The position numbers and the translations under genes were made by a program. Positions 39,536-51,171 of a DNA stretch of 64,000 bases are shown here, in pieces (position 1 is the stretch's first letter; every line of letters starts with the position of its first letter). Below the pieces are notes generated by a model. It had not been told where the DNA came from, did not search any database, and worked only from the letters and a program-made list of their open reading frames with translations. The stretch is from Pseudomonas putida (GTDB taxonomy: Bacteria > Pseudomonadota > Gammaproteobacteria > Pseudomonadales > Pseudomonadaceae), in NCBI RefSeq assembly GCF_001941965.1, contig NZ_MKZO01000012.1, positions 1-64,000 on the forward strand, written 5' to 3'.

Positions 39536-41152
39536 ATGAACACGGACACCTTGATCGAAGTGCGCGACCTCGCCGTCGAGTTCGTCAGCGGCACGCAACA
39601 GCAACGCGTGGTGGAGAGCGTGAACTTCGATATCCGCCGCGGCGAGACCCTGGCCCTGGTCGGCGAAAGCGGCTCGGGCAAATCGGTCACCGCCCACTCG
39701 ATCCTGCGCCTGCTGCCCTATCCGCTGGCCCGCCATCCGGCCGGGACCATCCGCTACGACAACCAGGACCTGCTGCACCTGGACGAGAAGAAGATGCGCC
39801 ATATCCGGGGCAACCGCATCGCCATGATCTTCCAGGAACCGATGACCTCGCTGAACCCGCTGCACAACATCGAGAAGCAGATCAACGAAGTGCTGATGCT
39901 GCACAAGGGCCTGCGCGGCAAGGAAGCCACCGCGCGGACCCTGGAGCTGCTGGAACTGGTCGGCATCCCCGACCCGGTCAAGCGCCTCAAGGCCCTGCCC
40001 CACGAACTGTCTGGCGGCCAACGGCAACGGGTGATGATCGCCATGGCCCTGGCCAACGAGCCGGAGCTGCTGATCGCCGACGAGCCAACCACGGCCCTGG
40101 ACGTCACCGTCCAGTTGAAGATCCTGGAGTTGCTCAAGCATTTGCAGGCCAAACTGGGCATGGCGCTGTTACTGATCAGTCACGATCTGAACCTGGTGAA
40201 AAGAATTGCGCACCGCGTATGTGTCATGCAGCGCGGTTGCATCGTCGAACAGGCGTCGTGTGAAGAACTGTTCCGCGCTCCGCAGCATCCGTACACGAAA
40301 ATGCTGCTCGGCGCCGAGCCCAGTGGCGGGCCGGCCGGCAACCCGGAAGGCGCGCCATTGCTGGAAGTCGAGGACCTGCGCGTCTGGTTCCCGATCAAGA
40401 AAGGCCTGCTGCGCCGCACCGTGGACCATGTAAAGGCGGTGGACGGCATCAACTTCAGCCTGCCCCAGGGCCAGACCCTCGGGATCGTTGGCGAAAGTGG
40501 CTCGGGCAAGTCTACGCTGGGTCTGGCGATCCTGCGGCTGATCGCCAGCCAGGGCGCCATCCGCTTCGAGAACCAGCGGCTGGATGGCATGAGCCAGCAG
40601 CAGGTACGCCCGCTGCGGCGGGAGATGCAGGTGGTGTTCCAGGACCCCTTCGGCAGCCTCAGCCCGCGCATGTGCGTGAGCGATATCGTCGGGGAAGGCC
40701 TGCGCATTCATCGGATAGGCACGGAGGCGGAACAGGAACAGGCCATCATGGAGGCACTCAGGGAAGTAGGTCTGGACCCGGAAACCCGGCACCGCTACCC
40801 TCACGAGTTTTCCGGAGGCCAACGACAACGGATTGCCATTGCCCGGGCACTGGTATTGAAACCGGCGCTGATCCTGCTGGACGAGCCCACTTCGGCGCTC
40901 GACCGCACCGTTCAGCGCCAGGTAGTGGAACTGCTGCGCGCGCTGCAGACCAAGTACAACCTGACCTACCTGTTCATCAGCCACGACCTGGCGGTGGTCA
41001 AGGCGCTCAGCCACCAGTTGATGGTGGTCAAGCAGGGTCAGGTGGTGGAACAAGGTCCGGCCGCACAGATTTTTGCTGCACCACAACATTCCTATACACA
41101 GCAGCTGCTGGAAGCCGCCTTTTTGGCTCCCACGGCTGTCGATATAACCTGA
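39536..41152 (+). CDS. nppD: Peptide ABC transporter ATP-binding protein (YejF-like)
   Basis: A 538-residue protein with two complete ABC domains: Walker [11 protein letters not shown] and [11 protein letters not shown], signatures LSGGQRQRV and FSGGQRQRI, and Walker [14 protein letters not shown] and [12 protein letters not shown]. Each half also has the OppD/OppF-type tail. It powers NppBC. It starts one base after nppC and ends 13 bp before fabI. Confidence 0.96.
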   Translation: MNTDTLIEVRDLAVEFVSGTQQQRVVESVNFDIRRGETLALVGESGSGKSVTAHSILRLLPYPLARHPAGTIRYDNQDLLHLDEKKMRHIRGNRIAMIFQEPMTSLNPLHNIEKQINEVLMLHKGLRGKEATARTLELLELVGIPDPVKRLKALPHELSGGQRQRVMIAMALANEPELLIADEPTTALDVTVQLKILELLKHLQAKLGMALLLISHDLNLVKRIAHRVCVMQRGCIVEQASCEELFRAPQHPYTKMLLGAEPSGGPAGNPEGAPLLEVEDLRVWFPIKKGLLRRTVDHVKAVDGINFSLPQGQTLGIVGESGSGKSTLGLAILRLIASQGAIRFENQRLDGMSQQQVRPLRREMQVVFQDPFGSLSPRMCVSDIVGEGLRIHRIGTEAEQEQAIMEALREVGLDPETRHRYPHEFSGGQRQRIAIARALVLKPALILLDEPTSALDRTVQRQVVELLRALQTKYNLTYLFISHDLAVVKALSHQLMVVKQGQVVEQGPAAQIFAAPQHSYTQQLLEAAFLAPTAVDIT

Positions 41153-41165
41153 AGAGGAACAACAC

Positions 41166-41960
41166 ATGGGTTTTCTCGCCGGTAAGCGCGTACTGATCGT
41201 CGGTGTCGCCAGCAAACTGTCCATCGCATCCGGCATCGCTGCCGCCATGCATCGCGAGGGTGCAGAACTTGCCTTCACCTACCAGAACGAAAAGCTCAAG
41301 GGCCGCGTCGAAGAGTTCGCCGCTGGCTGGGGCTCCAACCCTGAGCTGTGCTTCCCTTGCGACGTTGCCAACGATGACGACATCGCCAAGGTCTTCGAGG
41401 AACTGAGCAAGAAGTGGGACGGCCTGGACTGCATCGTCCACTCCGTAGGCTTCGCTCCGGGCGACCAGCTCGACGGCGACTTCACCGAAGTCACCACTCG
41501 CGAAGGCTTCCGCATTGCCCACGACATCAGCGCCTACAGCTTCGTGGCCCTGGCCAAGGCCGGTCGCGACATGATGAAAGGCCGCAATGGCAGCCTGCTG
41601 ACCCTGTCGTACCTGGGCGCCGAGCGCACCATGCCGAACTACAACGTCATGGGCATGGCCAAGGCCAGCCTGGAAGCCGGCGTTCGCTACCTGGCCGGCA
41701 GCCTCGGCCCGGAAGGCACTCGCGTCAACGCCATCTCCGCGGGCCCGATCCGCACCCTGGCCGCTTCCGGCATCAAGAGCTTCCGCAAGATGCTCGCGGC
41801 CAACGAAGCCCAGACTCCGCTGCGTCGCAACGTCACCATCGACGAAGTCGGCAACGCCGGCGCCTTCCTCTGCTCCGACCTGGCGTCGGGTGTCAGCGGT
41901 GAAATCATGTACGTGGACGGTGGCTTCAACACTACCGCCATGGGCGATATCTCGGAGTAA
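41166..41960 (+). CDS. fabI: Enoyl-[acyl-carrier-protein] reductase (NADH)
   Basis: A 264-residue short-chain dehydrogenase-type reductase for the last step of each fatty-acid elongation round. The cofactor region is [14 protein letters not shown] and the catalytic Tyr-x6-Lys is YNVMGMAK. FabI is the triclosan-sensitive isozyme; many pseudomonads also carry FabV, not visible here. It lies 13 bp after nppD and may be partly co-transcribed. Confidence 0.97.
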   Translation: MGFLAGKRVLIVGVASKLSIASGIAAAMHREGAELAFTYQNEKLKGRVEEFAAGWGSNPELCFPCDVANDDDIAKVFEELSKKWDGLDCIVHSVGFAPGDQLDGDFTEVTTREGFRIAHDISAYSFVALAKAGRDMMKGRNGSLLTLSYLGAERTMPNYNVMGMAKASLEAGVRYLAGSLGPEGTRVNAISAGPIRTLAASGIKSFRKMLAANEAQTPLRRNVTIDEVGNAGAFLCSDLASGVSGEIMYVDGGFNTTAMGDISE

Positions 41961-41976
41961 GACTTCGGGAAACGAG

Positions 41977-42000
41977 AAAAGGCCGCTGATGCGGCCTTTT
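41977..42000 (+). terminator. Terminator after fabI
   Basis: AAAAGGCCGC, a TGAT loop and GCGGCCTTTT form a strong stem with a T run. Confidence 0.92.
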
Positions 42001-42032
42001 CTTTTGCCTGGTGTTTTGTTGTCGCTCTTTCG

Positions 42033-42119
42033 GGCCTCATCGCCGACAACGCCGGCTCCCACAGGTATTGTGTGCACCACCGAACCTTGTGGGAGCCGGC
42101 GTTGCCGGCGATGAGGCCA
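42033..42119. repeat. REP-type inverted pair between fabI and ppiD
   Basis: GGCCTCATCGCCGACAACGCCGGCTCCCACAGG and an inverted copy at the right end (CTTGTGGGAGCCGGCGTTGCCGGCGATGAGGCC) face each other over a short spacer. It is a variant of the other REP elements in the window. Confidence 0.85.
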
Positions 42120-42135
42120 TTGAATCCAGCACATG

Positions 42136-42161
42136 AAAAAGGCCGCTTGCGCGGCCTTTTT
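42136..42161 (-). terminator. Terminator after ppiD (bidirectional)
   Basis: AAAAAGGCCGC, loop TTGC and GCGGCCTTTTT give an 11-bp stem with T runs on both strands, 17 bp past the ppiD stop. Confidence 0.9.
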
Positions 42162-42178
42162 CATTGCGGTGGGAACAC

Positions 42179-44050
42179 TCAGTAACGAGTGATCTCCGCC
42201 TTGGCTTCCAGCTGCTTGCGATAAGCCGCAAAGTCCTGCTGGCCGGCACGCGAAGCCAGGTAGCGGCGGTACTCGCCCTTCTCCTGCTCGCTCGCCGCGC
42301 TGCCTTCGTTGACGCCATTCAGGCGCAGGACGACGACGCTGCCATCCGCCAGGGTGACGGTGGAATACACCGCCTTGTCCTTGGCCTCAGGCTTGCCCAT
42401 GCGGAACAGCGCCTGCAGTGCAACCGGGTCGACACCCTCCTGCATCCGGGTAGCCGCTTCCTGAACCTTCCAGGCCTGGCCTTCCTGCGTTGCCGTATAA
42501 GGGATGCTGCCATCGCGCAGACCCGCCACCAGGGCATCGGTCTTGCTCTTCACGGCAGCGGTCGCCTGCTCCTGGGCCAGATGGTCGCGGATCGGGCCGG
42601 AAACGGCTTCCAGCGGCAGTTGCGCGGGCTTGCGGTGTTCCTTCGCACGGACCACCACGACGGTCTCGGGATCCAGCTCGATCGCCGAGCTGTTGGAGCC
42701 TTCGTCCAGCACTTCAGGGCTGAACGCCGCCTGGATCACCTGACGGTTGGCAGTGATGCCATCGCCACCTTCACGACCGAACGGCGCGGAAGTCTGCACC
42801 TTCAGGCCCAGGTCCTGGGCCGGCTGGGCCAGGTCCGAGGCTTCGAACGCCGAGTCTTCCAATTGCTTGGTCGCTTCGACGAAGCGCTGCTCGACCTGCT
42901 GGGTCTTCAGTTCACGGGTCAGCTTGTCCTTCAGGCTGGCGAAGGTAGGCACCTCCGGCGCCTGCACACCCAGCAGCTTGATCAGGTGGAAACCGAACTC
43001 GGTACGCACCGGAGCGGAAACCTGGTCCTTGTTCAGCGCATACAGCGCGTCTTCGAAGGCCTGGTCATAGACGCCCTTGCCAGCGAAACCAAGGTCACCG
43101 CCATTGTTGGCCGAACCAGGGTCCTGGGAGAACTCCTTGGCCAGCGTGGCGAAGTCTTCACCCTTGGCCAGGCGCTGCTGGATCTCGTCGAGGCGGGCCT
43201 TGGCCTTGGCTTCATCCTGCTGGTCATTGACCTCGACCAGGATATGCGCGGCATGGCGTTGCTCGGCGAGGTTGGCGATTTCCTTCTGGTACAGCGCCTG
43301 GAGCTCGTCGTCGTTGACCTTGACCGCGTCGAAGAACGCCGCCTTCTTGAGCTCGATGTAGTCGATCACGACCTGGTCGGGGCTCATGAACTCCTTGGCA
43401 TGCTGGTCGTAGTGGGCCTTGATCTGCTCGTCGGTTACGTTGACGGCGGCAGGGTCGGCCTTGAAGGTCAGCGAGGCGAAGTCACGAGTCTGCTTTTCCA
43501 GACGGGCGAAAGCGTCGACCTGGGCGTCAGTGACGAAACCGCTGCCGGCCAGACCGGCACGCAGCTGACCGATCAGCATTTCCTGGGCGAGCATGTCGCG
43601 GAATTGCATGCGGCCGTAACCCAGTTGGCGAATGACCTGGTCGAAACGCTCGGCGCTGAACTTGCCATCCACCTGGAATTCAGGGGTCTGCAGGATCACC
43701 TGGTCGAGTGCAGCTTCGGAGAAGGCGAACTTGGCATCACTCGCGCCCTGCAGCAGCAGTTGGCGCTCGATCAGGCCTTTGAGTGCCGCTTCGCGCAGCA
43801 TCTTGTCGTCCAGCAAGGAAGGATCGAAATCCTTGCCCAGCCGTTGCATCAGTTGACGACGCTGGGTATCGACGGCCTGGCTCAGCTCGTTCTGGCTGAT
43901 GGTGTCGCCGTTGACCTTGGCAGCATCCTTGTCGTGGCTGACGGCCTGGAAGATGGCATCGAAGCCGGTCAGCGCCATCAGTACCACGATGACACCGATG
44001 ATGGTCTTGGCAATCCAACCTTGTGAATTGTCCCTGATATTTTGCAGCAT
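42179..44050 (-). CDS. ppiD: Periplasmic folding chaperone / peptidyl-prolyl isomerase PpiD
   Basis: A 623-residue SurA/PpiD-type protein anchored by one N-terminal membrane segment (WIAKTIIGVIVVLMALTGF, residues about 12-30). The SurA-N-like chaperone region follows; a parvulin domain at about 265-360 has HAAHILVEV and DLGFAGKG. It sits at the Sec translocon and helps outer-membrane proteins fold. I use ATG 44050, where the membrane anchor begins properly, with GGGGGA upstream. It follows hupB as in many proteobacteria. Confidence 0.95.
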   Translation of the reverse strand: MLQNIRDNSQGWIAKTIIGVIVVLMALTGFDAIFQAVSHDKDAAKVNGDTISQNELSQAVDTQRRQLMQRLGKDFDPSLLDDKMLREAALKGLIERQLLLQGASDAKFAFSEAALDQVILQTPEFQVDGKFSAERFDQVIRQLGYGRMQFRDMLAQEMLIGQLRAGLAGSGFVTDAQVDAFARLEKQTRDFASLTFKADPAAVNVTDEQIKAHYDQHAKEFMSPDQVVIDYIELKKAAFFDAVKVNDDELQALYQKEIANLAEQRHAAHILVEVNDQQDEAKAKARLDEIQQRLAKGEDFATLAKEFSQDPGSANNGGDLGFAGKGVYDQAFEDALYALNKDQVSAPVRTEFGFHLIKLLGVQAPEVPTFASLKDKLTRELKTQQVEQRFVEATKQLEDSAFEASDLAQPAQDLGLKVQTSAPFGREGGDGITANRQVIQAAFSPEVLDEGSNSSAIELDPETVVVVRAKEHRKPAQLPLEAVSGPIRDHLAQEQATAAVKSKTDALVAGLRDGSIPYTATQEGQAWKVQEAATRMQEGVDPVALQALFRMGKPEAKDKAVYSTVTLADGSVVVLRLNGVNEGSAASEQEKGEYRRYLASRAGQQDFAAYRKQLEAKAEITRY

Positions 44051-44241
44051 GCGTCCCCCAGAAACGGCTGTGGCGGCTGCACAACCGCGGAGCGTGGGTA
44101 GAGTCCTGATAGAAGAAAGGCGCATCCGGGGATGCGCCTTCTCGTAACAGACGGAGCAGAGGAACTCTTTTTCCTCTCCACTCCGCCTACGGGCCAGTCG
44201 CGGGAACCGGCCCGACCAGGCTGAAGCCTGAAAAAAGCGTC

Positions 44242-44514
44242 TTAGTTGACCGCGTCTTTCAGTGCCTTGCCAGCCTTGAAGCCAGGCTTCTTGGCAGCTG
44301 GGATTTCCAGAGTCTTGCCGGTCTGCGGGTTGCGACCGGTACGAGCAGGACGGTCGGTGACCGAGAAGGTACCGAAGCCAACCAGAACCACGGAATCACC
44401 GGCCTTCAGGGCACCGGTGACGGACTCGATGACTGCGTCCAGCGCACGGCCGGCGGCAGCTTTTGGAATATCAGCAGATGCAGCGATAGCGTCAATCAGT
44501 TCCGACTTGTTCAC
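44242..44514 (-). CDS. hupB: DNA-binding protein HU-beta
   Basis: A 90-residue HU-fold protein with [20 protein letters not shown] at the N-terminus and the arm [20 protein letters not shown] that wraps DNA. It compacts and bends DNA without sequence preference. It lies directly downstream of lon and upstream of ppiD, the standard order. Confidence 0.97.
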   Translation of the reverse strand: MNKSELIDAIAASADIPKAAAGRALDAVIESVTGALKAGDSVVLVGFGTFSVTDRPARTGRNPQTGKTLEIPAAKKPGFKAGKALKDAVN

Positions 44515-44653
44515 TCTAAGTCCCCTTATCTCTATTTTGAGTTTGTTTCTAACTATGTAAATTCAATCAACGCTGAATGGCCCGTGACACTTGAGTGCCT
44601 TTTAATGGCAAGGACCTGGAAAACAGTCAGGCGGGCCACCCAGCTAAATACTT

Positions 44654-47050
44654 TCAATGCGTACTGATTCGTTCCTTTGAATCACCGTCGCGTTTTTCAT
44701 CCTTGGCAACGATCTCGGGAGCCACATCCGGCAAGGGCTCCGGGGCGTATTGCAGCGCAATTTGGAGGACTTCGTCAATCCATTTAACCGGCTTAATCTG
44801 AAGATCCTGCTTTATATTGTCAGGAATCTCTTTCAGATCACGCACGTTTTCTTCCGGAATGATCACGGTCTTGATTCCGCCACGGTGTGCGGCCAGCAAT
44901 TTTTCCTTCAGGCCACCGATCGCCAGGACCTGGCCACGCAGGGTGATTTCACCGGTCATCGCCACATCGGCACGCACCGGGATTTGCGTCAGCGCGGAAA
45001 CCAGGGCGGTGCACATGCCGATACCGGCACTTGGACCATCCTTTGGCGTCGCACCTTCCGGCATGTGGATGTGGGTGTCGCGCTTCTCGTGGAAATCAGC
45101 CGGGATACCCAGGCTTTGCGCACGGCTGCGCACCACGGTCTGCGCGGCCGTGATCGATTCGACCATGACGTCGCCAAGGGAACCGGTCTTGATCAACTGA
45201 CCCTTGCCCGGAATCACCGCCGCCTCGATGGTCAGCAACTCGCCGCCCACCTGGGTCCAGGCCAGGCCGGTGACCTGGCCGACCTGGTCCTGCTGCTCGG
45301 CCAGGCCGTAGCGGAACTTGCGTACGCCGAGGAAGTGCTCAAGCTGGTCGCTGCCGACCTTGACCTGGGCCTGCTTCTGCCCGGTGTATTCCTTGACCAC
45401 CTTGCGGCAGACCTTGGCGATCTGCCGCTCCAGGCCACGCACACCGGCTTCGCGGGTGTAGTAGCGGATGATGTCGCGGATCGCCGCGACCTCCACGTCC
45501 AGCTCGCCTTTCTTCAGGCCATTGGCCTTGATCTGCTTCGGCACCAGGTACTTCACCGCGATGTTGATCTTCTCATCCTCGGTGTAGCCCGGGAGACGGA
45601 TCACTTCCATCCGGTCCAGCAGCGCCGGCGGGATGTTCATCGAGTTGGAGGTACAGAGGAACATCACGTCCGACAGGTCGTAATCGACCTCCAGGTAGTG
45701 ATCGTTGAAATTGTGGTTCTGCTCGGGATCGAGCACTTCCAGCAGCGCCGAGGCCGGATCGCCGCGCATGTCGCTGCCCATCTTGTCGATTTCATCAAGC
45801 AGGAACAGCGGGTTGCGCACCCCGACCTTGGTCATTTTCTGGATCAGGCGACCCGGCATCGAACCAATGTAGGTGCGGCGGTGGCCGCGGATCTCGGCTT
45901 CGTCACGCACACCACCGAGGGCCATGCGCACGAACTTGCGGTTGGTGGCACTGGCGATGGACTCGGCCAGGGAGGTCTTGCCCACCCCAGGCGGTCCCAC
46001 CAGGCAGAGTACCGGTCCACGGATCTTCTTCACCCGCTTCTGCACCGCGAGGTATTCGAGGATCCGCTCCTTGACCTCTTCCAGCCCATAGTGGTCGGCA
46101 TCGAGGATTTCCTCGGCCTTGGCCAGGTCCAGGCGTACCTTGCTCTGAGCCTTCCACGGCACCTGCACCAGCCAGTCGAGGTACGAACGCACCACGGTGG
46201 CTTCGGCCGACATCGGCGACATCTGCTTGAGCTTGTTCAGCTCGGCCTGGGCCTTGGCGTAGGCATCCTTGGGCAGGCCGGCGGCATCGAGGCGCTTCTT
46301 CAGCTCTTCGACTTCGTTATGACCTTCATCACCATCGCCGAGCTCTTTCTGAATGGCCTTCATCTGCTCATTCAGATAGTACTCGCGCTGGCTGCGCTCC
46401 ATCTGCTTCTTGACCCGCCCGCGAATGCGCTTCTCGACCTGCAACAGGTCGATCTCTGCATCCAGCAGTGCCAGCACGTGCTCGACACGGGCGGCCAGGT
46501 CGATGATCTCGAGGATTTCCTGCTTCTGCTCGATCTTCAGCGCCATGTGCGCCGCCATGGTATCCACCAGGCGACCAGGCTCATCGATGCTGTTGAGGGA
46601 AGACAGGACTTCGGCAGGAACCTTCTTGCCGAGCTGGACATATTGCTCGAACTGGGACAGCAGGCTGCGCACGAACACTTCGGATTCGCGGTCAGGGGCT
46701 TCGGTTTCATCGATCAGGGCGACCTCGGCACGGATGTGCCCTTCGACCTCGACAAAACGCTCGACAGCACCGCGCTGCTCGCCCTCGACCAGCACCTTGA
46801 CGGTGCCATCGGGCAATTTCAGCAACTGCAGGACGGTAGCGATGGTGCCGACCCGATACAGGGCGTCTTCGCCTGGATCATCGTCAGCGGGATTCTTCTG
46901 AGCCAGCAAAAGGATTTGCTTCTCACCGGTCATCGCGGCCTCGAGGGCCTCGATGGACTTTTCACGCCCCACGAACAGCGGGATAACCATGTGCGGGTAA
47001 ACAACGACATCGCGCAATGGCAAAAGAGGCAAGTCGAGGGTTGTCTTCAT
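44654..47050 (-). CDS. lon: ATP-dependent protease Lon
   Basis: A 798-residue protease. Domains: N-terminal substrate-binding LON domain (about 1-200), AAA+ module with Walker [14 protein letters not shown], and the C-terminal Ser-Lys protease with catalytic Ser in [15 protein letters not shown] and Lys about 43 residues later. It degrades misfolded and regulatory proteins. A heat-shock-type promoter may lie upstream. It lies between clpX and hupB. Confidence 0.98.
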   Translation of the reverse strand: MKTTLDLPLLPLRDVVVYPHMVIPLFVGREKSIEALEAAMTGEKQILLLAQKNPADDDPGEDALYRVGTIATVLQLLKLPDGTVKVLVEGEQRGAVERFVEVEGHIRAEVALIDETEAPDRESEVFVRSLLSQFEQYVQLGKKVPAEVLSSLNSIDEPGRLVDTMAAHMALKIEQKQEILEIIDLAARVEHVLALLDAEIDLLQVEKRIRGRVKKQMERSQREYYLNEQMKAIQKELGDGDEGHNEVEELKKRLDAAGLPKDAYAKAQAELNKLKQMSPMSAEATVVRSYLDWLVQVPWKAQSKVRLDLAKAEEILDADHYGLEEVKERILEYLAVQKRVKKIRGPVLCLVGPPGVGKTSLAESIASATNRKFVRMALGGVRDEAEIRGHRRTYIGSMPGRLIQKMTKVGVRNPLFLLDEIDKMGSDMRGDPASALLEVLDPEQNHNFNDHYLEVDYDLSDVMFLCTSNSMNIPPALLDRMEVIRLPGYTEDEKINIAVKYLVPKQIKANGLKKGELDVEVAAIRDIIRYYTREAGVRGLERQIAKVCRKVVKEYTGQKQAQVKVGSDQLEHFLGVRKFRYGLAEQQDQVGQVTGLAWTQVGGELLTIEAAVIPGKGQLIKTGSLGDVMVESITAAQTVVRSRAQSLGIPADFHEKRDTHIHMPEGATPKDGPSAGIGMCTALVSALTQIPVRADVAMTGEITLRGQVLAIGGLKEKLLAAHRGGIKTVIIPEENVRDLKEIPDNIKQDLQIKPVKWIDEVLQIALQYAPEPLPDVAPEIVAKDEKRDGDSKERISTH

Positions 47051-47110
47051 GATTTCGCCTCTACAGCGGCCTTGTGGCCGTAATCCGATGGAAATTTGAG
47101 CTTGGACTTA

Positions 47111-47139
47111 ATGTGGGGGCAGCCCCGGAAAAAAACAAG
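47111..47139 (-). promoter_or_regulatory. Possible sigma-32 (heat-shock) promoter of lon
   Basis: On the minus strand CTTGTTT (47139-47133), a 14-base spacer and CCCCACAT (47118-47111) match the sigma-32 pattern CTTGAAA-N(13-14)-CCCCATNT at most positions. It lies about 60 bp before the lon start. This is a motif match, not proof. Confidence 0.5.
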
Positions 47140-47154
47140 CTCTGCGACAGGAAA

Positions 47155-47181
47155 AGCAAAGGGGCCCGTAGGCCCCTTGCT
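47155..47181 (-). terminator. Terminator after clpX
   Basis: On the minus strand AGCAAGGGGCC, loop TAC and GGGCCCCTTTGCT form a long stem followed by TTTTCC, 21 bp after clpX. Confidence 0.85.
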
Positions 47182-47201
47182 GGTTTCGCTGTCTTTCAGA
47201 C

Positions 47202-48485
47202 TCAGGCGTCTGGTGCGACCTTGGCTGGCGGCTCGCTGTTCTCATAGATCAGCAGCGGCTGCGAAGTGCCATCGATGACGCTCTCGTCGATCACCACCTT
47301 GCTGACATCCTTCTGCGAAGGAATCTCATACATGGTGTCGAGCAGGATGCCTTCGAGGATCGAACGCAGGCCACGGGCGCCAGTCTTGCGCTCCAGCGCC
47401 TTGCGGGCCACGGACTTCAGCGCATCGCTGCGGAACTCCAGGTCCACGCCTTCCATCTCGAACAACTTGCCATATTGCTTGGTCAAGGCGTTCTTCGGCT
47501 CGGTAAGGATCTGCATCAGCGCAGCCTCGTCCAGTTCGTCGAGGGTTGCCAGAACCGGCAGACGCCCTACGAACTCGGGGATCAGGCCGAACTTGACCAG
47601 ATCGTCCGGCTCGACTTCACGCAGCGACTCGCCGACCTTCTTGCCCTCCTCCTTGCTGCGCACTTCGGCACCAAAGCCGATGCCGCCGCGGGTGGAGCGC
47701 TGCTGGATGACCTTCTCCAGACCGGAGAACGCACCGCCGCAGATGAACAGGATGTTGCGCGTATCGACCTGCAGGAACTCCTGCTGAGGATGCTTGCGAC
47801 CACCTTGCGGTGGCACCGAGGCGACAGTGCCCTCGATCAGCTTCAGCAACGCCTGCTGCACGCCTTCGCCCGAGACATCGCGGGTGATCGACGGGTTGTC
47901 GGACTTGCGCGAGATCTTGTCGATCTCGTCGATGTAGACAATGCCCATCTGGGCCTTTTCCACATCGTAGTCACACTTCTGCAGCAACTTCTGAATGATG
48001 TTCTCGACGTCTTCGCCCACATAACCAGCTTCGGTCAGGGTGGTGGCGTCAGCGATGGTGAACGGAACATTCAGCAGTCGGGCGAGGGTTTCCGCGAGCA
48101 GGGTCTTGCCCGAGCCGGTCGGGCCGATGAGCAGGATGTTGCTCTTGCCCAGTTCGACGTCGTCGGCTTTCTTGTCGCGTTGGTTCAGGCGCTTGTAGTG
48201 GTTGTACACCGCTACGGCCAGAACCTTTTTCGCGCGCTCCTGACCAATGACGTACTGGTCCAGGATGGCGCTGATTTCTTTCGGCGAAGGCAATTTATGC
48301 GCGCTGCTCTCGGCCTGGGCTTCCTGCACCTCCTCACGGATGATGTCGTTGCACAGGTCGACGCACTCGTCGCAGATAAATACCGAGGGGCCGGCAATCA
48401 ACTTGCGCACTTCATGCTGGCTTTTGCCGCAGAAGGAGCAATAGAGCAATTTGCCGTTGTCCTCGCCGTTACGGGTGTCAGTCAT
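47202..48485 (-). CDS. clpX: ATP-dependent Clp protease ATP-binding subunit ClpX
   Basis: A 427-residue unfoldase. The N-terminal zinc-binding domain has [13 protein letters not shown] and [11 protein letters not shown]; the AAA+ core has Walker [12 protein letters not shown], the pore-loop region and Walker [11 protein letters not shown]. It recognises tagged proteins, unfolds them and feeds them to ClpP. The start ATG 48485 ([16 protein letters not shown]) gives the usual family length; a longer frame to 48530 adds unlike residues. Confidence 0.98.
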   Translation of the reverse strand: MTDTRNGEDNGKLLYCSFCGKSQHEVRKLIAGPSVFICDECVDLCNDIIREEVQEAQAESSAHKLPSPKEISAILDQYVIGQERAKKVLAVAVYNHYKRLNQRDKKADDVELGKSNILLIGPTGSGKTLLAETLARLLNVPFTIADATTLTEAGYVGEDVENIIQKLLQKCDYDVEKAQMGIVYIDEIDKISRKSDNPSITRDVSGEGVQQALLKLIEGTVASVPPQGGRKHPQQEFLQVDTRNILFICGGAFSGLEKVIQQRSTRGGIGFGAEVRSKEEGKKVGESLREVEPDDLVKFGLIPEFVGRLPVLATLDELDEAALMQILTEPKNALTKQYGKLFEMEGVDLEFRSDALKSVARKALERKTGARGLRSILEGILLDTMYEIPSQKDVSKVVIDESVIDGTSQPLLIYENSEPPAKVAPDA

Positions 48486-48593
48486 TCGATCGATCCAATC
48501 CGGTAGGCTTGCAACACAAGATGAAGGCAATTGCGGGCTTTTTCAAGTCCGCGGGTAGGCACTTTCCGCGCCTACCCGCTCTGGCACCCAGGA

Positions 48594-49235
48594 TCAGGAG
48601 ACCAGTTGCCGCTTGTCGTAGACCGAGTCGATCAGGCCGTACTCGGCCGCGCGCTGGGCGCTCATGAAGTTGTCGCGTTCGGTATCGCGCTTGATGGTTT
48701 CGAGATCCTGGCCAGTATGGTGTGCCAGCAGTTCGTTCAGGCGCGACTTGATGTTGAGGATTTCCTGGGCGTGGATCTCGATATCGGTCGCCTGACCCTG
48801 GAAACCACCCAGTGGCTGGTGAATCATCACCCGCGAGTTGGGCAGGCAGTGACGCTTGCCTGCAGCACCGGCAGCAAGCAGGAACGCGCCCATGCTGCAG
48901 GCCTGGCCGATGCAGATGGTGGACACGTCCGGCTTGATGAACTGCATGGTGTCGTAGATCGACATGCCTGCAGTGACCGAACCGCCTGGGGAGTTGATGT
49001 ACAGATGGATATCCTTGTCCGGGTTTTCCGCTTCAAGGAACAGCAGTTGCGCCACTACCAGGTTGGCCATGTAGTCTTCTACCGGACCCACCAGGAAGAT
49101 CACGCGCTCCTTCAGGAGGCGCGAGTAGATGTCATAGGCGCGTTCGCCACGGGCGGACTGCTCGATAACCATCGGGACCAGGCCACCGGCGGCCTGGATG
49201 TCAGAGCTCTGCTGAATATAAGAATTGCGGGACAT
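48594..49235 (-). CDS. clpP: ATP-dependent Clp protease proteolytic subunit
   Basis: A 213-residue serine protease that forms the ClpP barrel. Catalytic Ser is in [13 protein letters not shown], His in [11 protein letters not shown], and Asp in the C-terminal third. The N-terminal propeptide-like [11 protein letters not shown] is typical. I use ATG 49235; a GTG three codons upstream (49244) is possible. It lies between tig and clpX, the conserved tig-clpP-clpX operon. Confidence 0.98.
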   Translation of the reverse strand: MSRNSYIQQSSDIQAAGGLVPMVIEQSARGERAYDIYSRLLKERVIFLVGPVEDYMANLVVAQLLFLEAENPDKDIHLYINSPGGSVTAGMSIYDTMQFIKPDVSTICIGQACSMGAFLLAAGAAGKRHCLPNSRVMIHQPLGGFQGQATDIEIHAQEILNIKSRLNELLAHHTGQDLETIKRDTERDNFMSAQRAAEYGLIDSVYDKRQLVS

Positions 49236-49325
49236 GTCCTGCACTCACTCCCAAATAGTCATGGCTTGAATACGCACAAGCCAGCGCGAAGGCTGGCTTG
49301 TGGGGTTTTCCTACGAAGGAGGAAA

Positions 49326-50639
49326 TCACTCAGCGGCGGCAGGTGCCTGTGCTGGCTTGACAGCTTCTTCGTACGAGACCGACTTGTCGGTCACAGTCGC
49401 TTTCTGCAGGACAGTATCTACAACTTGTTCTTCCAGCACAACCGAACGGACTTCGTTCAGTTGCTGGTCGTTCTTGTAGTACCAGGCCACGACTTGTTCT
49501 GGTTCCTGGTAGGCCGAAGCCATTTCCTGGATCAGTTCGCGAACGCGGGCTTCGTCCGGCTTCAGCTCGTTCTGCTTGACCACTTCGGCGACGATCAGGC
49601 CCAGCACGACGCGGCGCTTGGCTTGCTCTTCGAACAGTTCGGCCGGCAGTTGCTCAGGCTTGATGTTGCCACCGAATTGCTGAACGGCTTGAACGCGCAG
49701 GCGGTTCACTTCGTTTTCCAGCAGGGCTTTCGGAACTTCGATCGGGTTGGCAGCCAGCAGGCCGTCCATTACCTGGTTCTTGACCTTGGTCTTGATCGCC
49801 TGGCGCAGCTCACGCTCCATGTTCTTGCGAACTTCGGTGCGGAAGCCGTCGATGCCGGTTTCCTTGATACCGAACTGGGCGAAGAACTCTTCGTTCAGGT
49901 CAGGCAGTTTCGGCTCGGAAACGCTGTTGACAGTAACGGTGAACTCGGCGGCTTTGCCAGCCAGGTCCAGGTTCTGGTAGTCCTCGGGGAAGGTCAGGGT
50001 CAGAACGCGCTCTTCACCCGCCTTGGCGCCAACCAGGCCTTCTTCGAAACCAGGGATCATGCGGCCGGAACCCAGGACCAGCTGGGTGCCCTTGGCGGAA
50101 CCGCCAGCGAAGGCTTCGCCGTCGATCTTGCCGACGAAATCGATATTCAGCTGGTCTTCGTTCTGGGCAGCGCGGTCAGCGGCTTCGAAACGGGTGTTCT
50201 GCTTGCGCAGGACTTCCAGCATGTTGTCCAGGTCGGCGTCGGCAACGTCAGCGCTCAGGCGCTCGACGGCGATCGATTCGAAGCCGGCAACAGCGAACTC
50301 AGGGAACACTTCGAAGATGGCGACGAACTCGAGGTCCTTGCCTTTTTCGAAGGATTTTGGCTCGACGGCAGGCGCACCGGCCGGGTTCAGCTTCTGCTCG
50401 ACAACGGCTTCGTAGAAGGAAGCCTGGACCAGGTCGCCGAACGCTTCCTGACGGGCAGCGTCTTCGTAACGCTGACGGATCACGCTCATAGGTACTTTGC
50501 CAGGGCGGAAGCCTGGAACCTTGGCGCGACGGGCAGTCTGTTGCAGACGCTTGTTGACTTCAGTCTCGACGCGCTCTGCCGGTACGGCGATGGTCATACG
50601 ACGCTCGAGAGCGGAAGTATTTTCAACAGAAACTTGCAT
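49326..50639 (-). CDS. tig: Trigger factor
   Basis: A 437-residue ribosome-bound chaperone and peptidyl-prolyl isomerase. The ribosome-binding loop lies in [20 protein letters not shown] (residues about 36-55); the FKBP-like domain is at about 150-240 ([17 protein letters not shown]); the C-terminal arms follow. The start is ATG 50639 with GAGGA upstream. It ends in an Ala-Pro-rich tail. Confidence 0.98.
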   Translation of the reverse strand: MQVSVENTSALERRMTIAVPAERVETEVNKRLQQTARRAKVPGFRPGKVPMSVIRQRYEDAARQEAFGDLVQASFYEAVVEQKLNPAGAPAVEPKSFEKGKDLEFVAIFEVFPEFAVAGFESIAVERLSADVADADLDNMLEVLRKQNTRFEAADRAAQNEDQLNIDFVGKIDGEAFAGGSAKGTQLVLGSGRMIPGFEEGLVGAKAGEERVLTLTFPEDYQNLDLAGKAAEFTVTVNSVSEPKLPDLNEEFFAQFGIKETGIDGFRTEVRKNMERELRQAIKTKVKNQVMDGLLAANPIEVPKALLENEVNRLRVQAVQQFGGNIKPEQLPAELFEEQAKRRVVLGLIVAEVVKQNELKPDEARVRELIQEMASAYQEPEQVVAWYYKNDQQLNEVRSVVLEEQVVDTVLQKATVTDKSVSYEEAVKPAQAPAAAE

Positions 50640-50865
50640 GAATATTCCTCGTTGCACAGACGTTAGCCGGCGATACCCGACTCCAGAATCAAGGGCAAGC
50701 ATTCTAGTAGTTCAGACACCAGAAGTCACCCTGTTCGACCCGGAGGCGAACAGCACCGGCCCTCAATAATTTTCAGAAAAGCCCGGACCGCGCCAGAGCA
50801 GCACTGCAACCTGCAAAACAGAGCCTGTGCGCAACCCGGAAAAGCAATCGACAAGCCATCCGGAA

Positions 50866-51171
50866 TCAGGAGGAAAGACCGTCGACCTCGTTGAAGTCGC
50901 AATACTCTTCCCAGCTCATGCCCAGTGCCTCGGCCACCTCGCGGTGGACCTCCGTGCGCATGACCTGCAGCTCCTCGGCAGACTCTGCGACCAGGCGCAA
51001 TGTCAGCTCCCAGGGCTCGATACCCTGCTCCTGCGCCTCATCCTCGAACGCCCACTGGATCTGCTGGCGCTGTTCAACCTCGTCCAGCGCAGCAATTTCC
51101 GCCAGCAAATGCGGATTCGCCTGGGTGAAACGCTCCAGCGCAACCGCCTGGCGGGATTCTTTAGCAATCAT
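50866..51171 (-). CDS. Hypothetical protein (DUF6388-like)
   Basis: A 101-residue acidic soluble protein with a mostly helical look: FTQANPHLLAEIAALDEVEQ, then IQWAFEDEAQEQGIEPWELT and VHREVAEALGMSWEEYCDFN. This pattern resembles a small Pseudomonas family I think is DUF6388. No function is known to me. It stands alone upstream of tig. Confidence 0.78.
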   Translation of the reverse strand: MIAKESRQAVALERFTQANPHLLAEIAALDEVEQRQQIQWAFEDEAQEQGIEPWELTLRLVAESAEELQVMRTEVHREVAEALGMSWEEYCDFNEVDGLSS

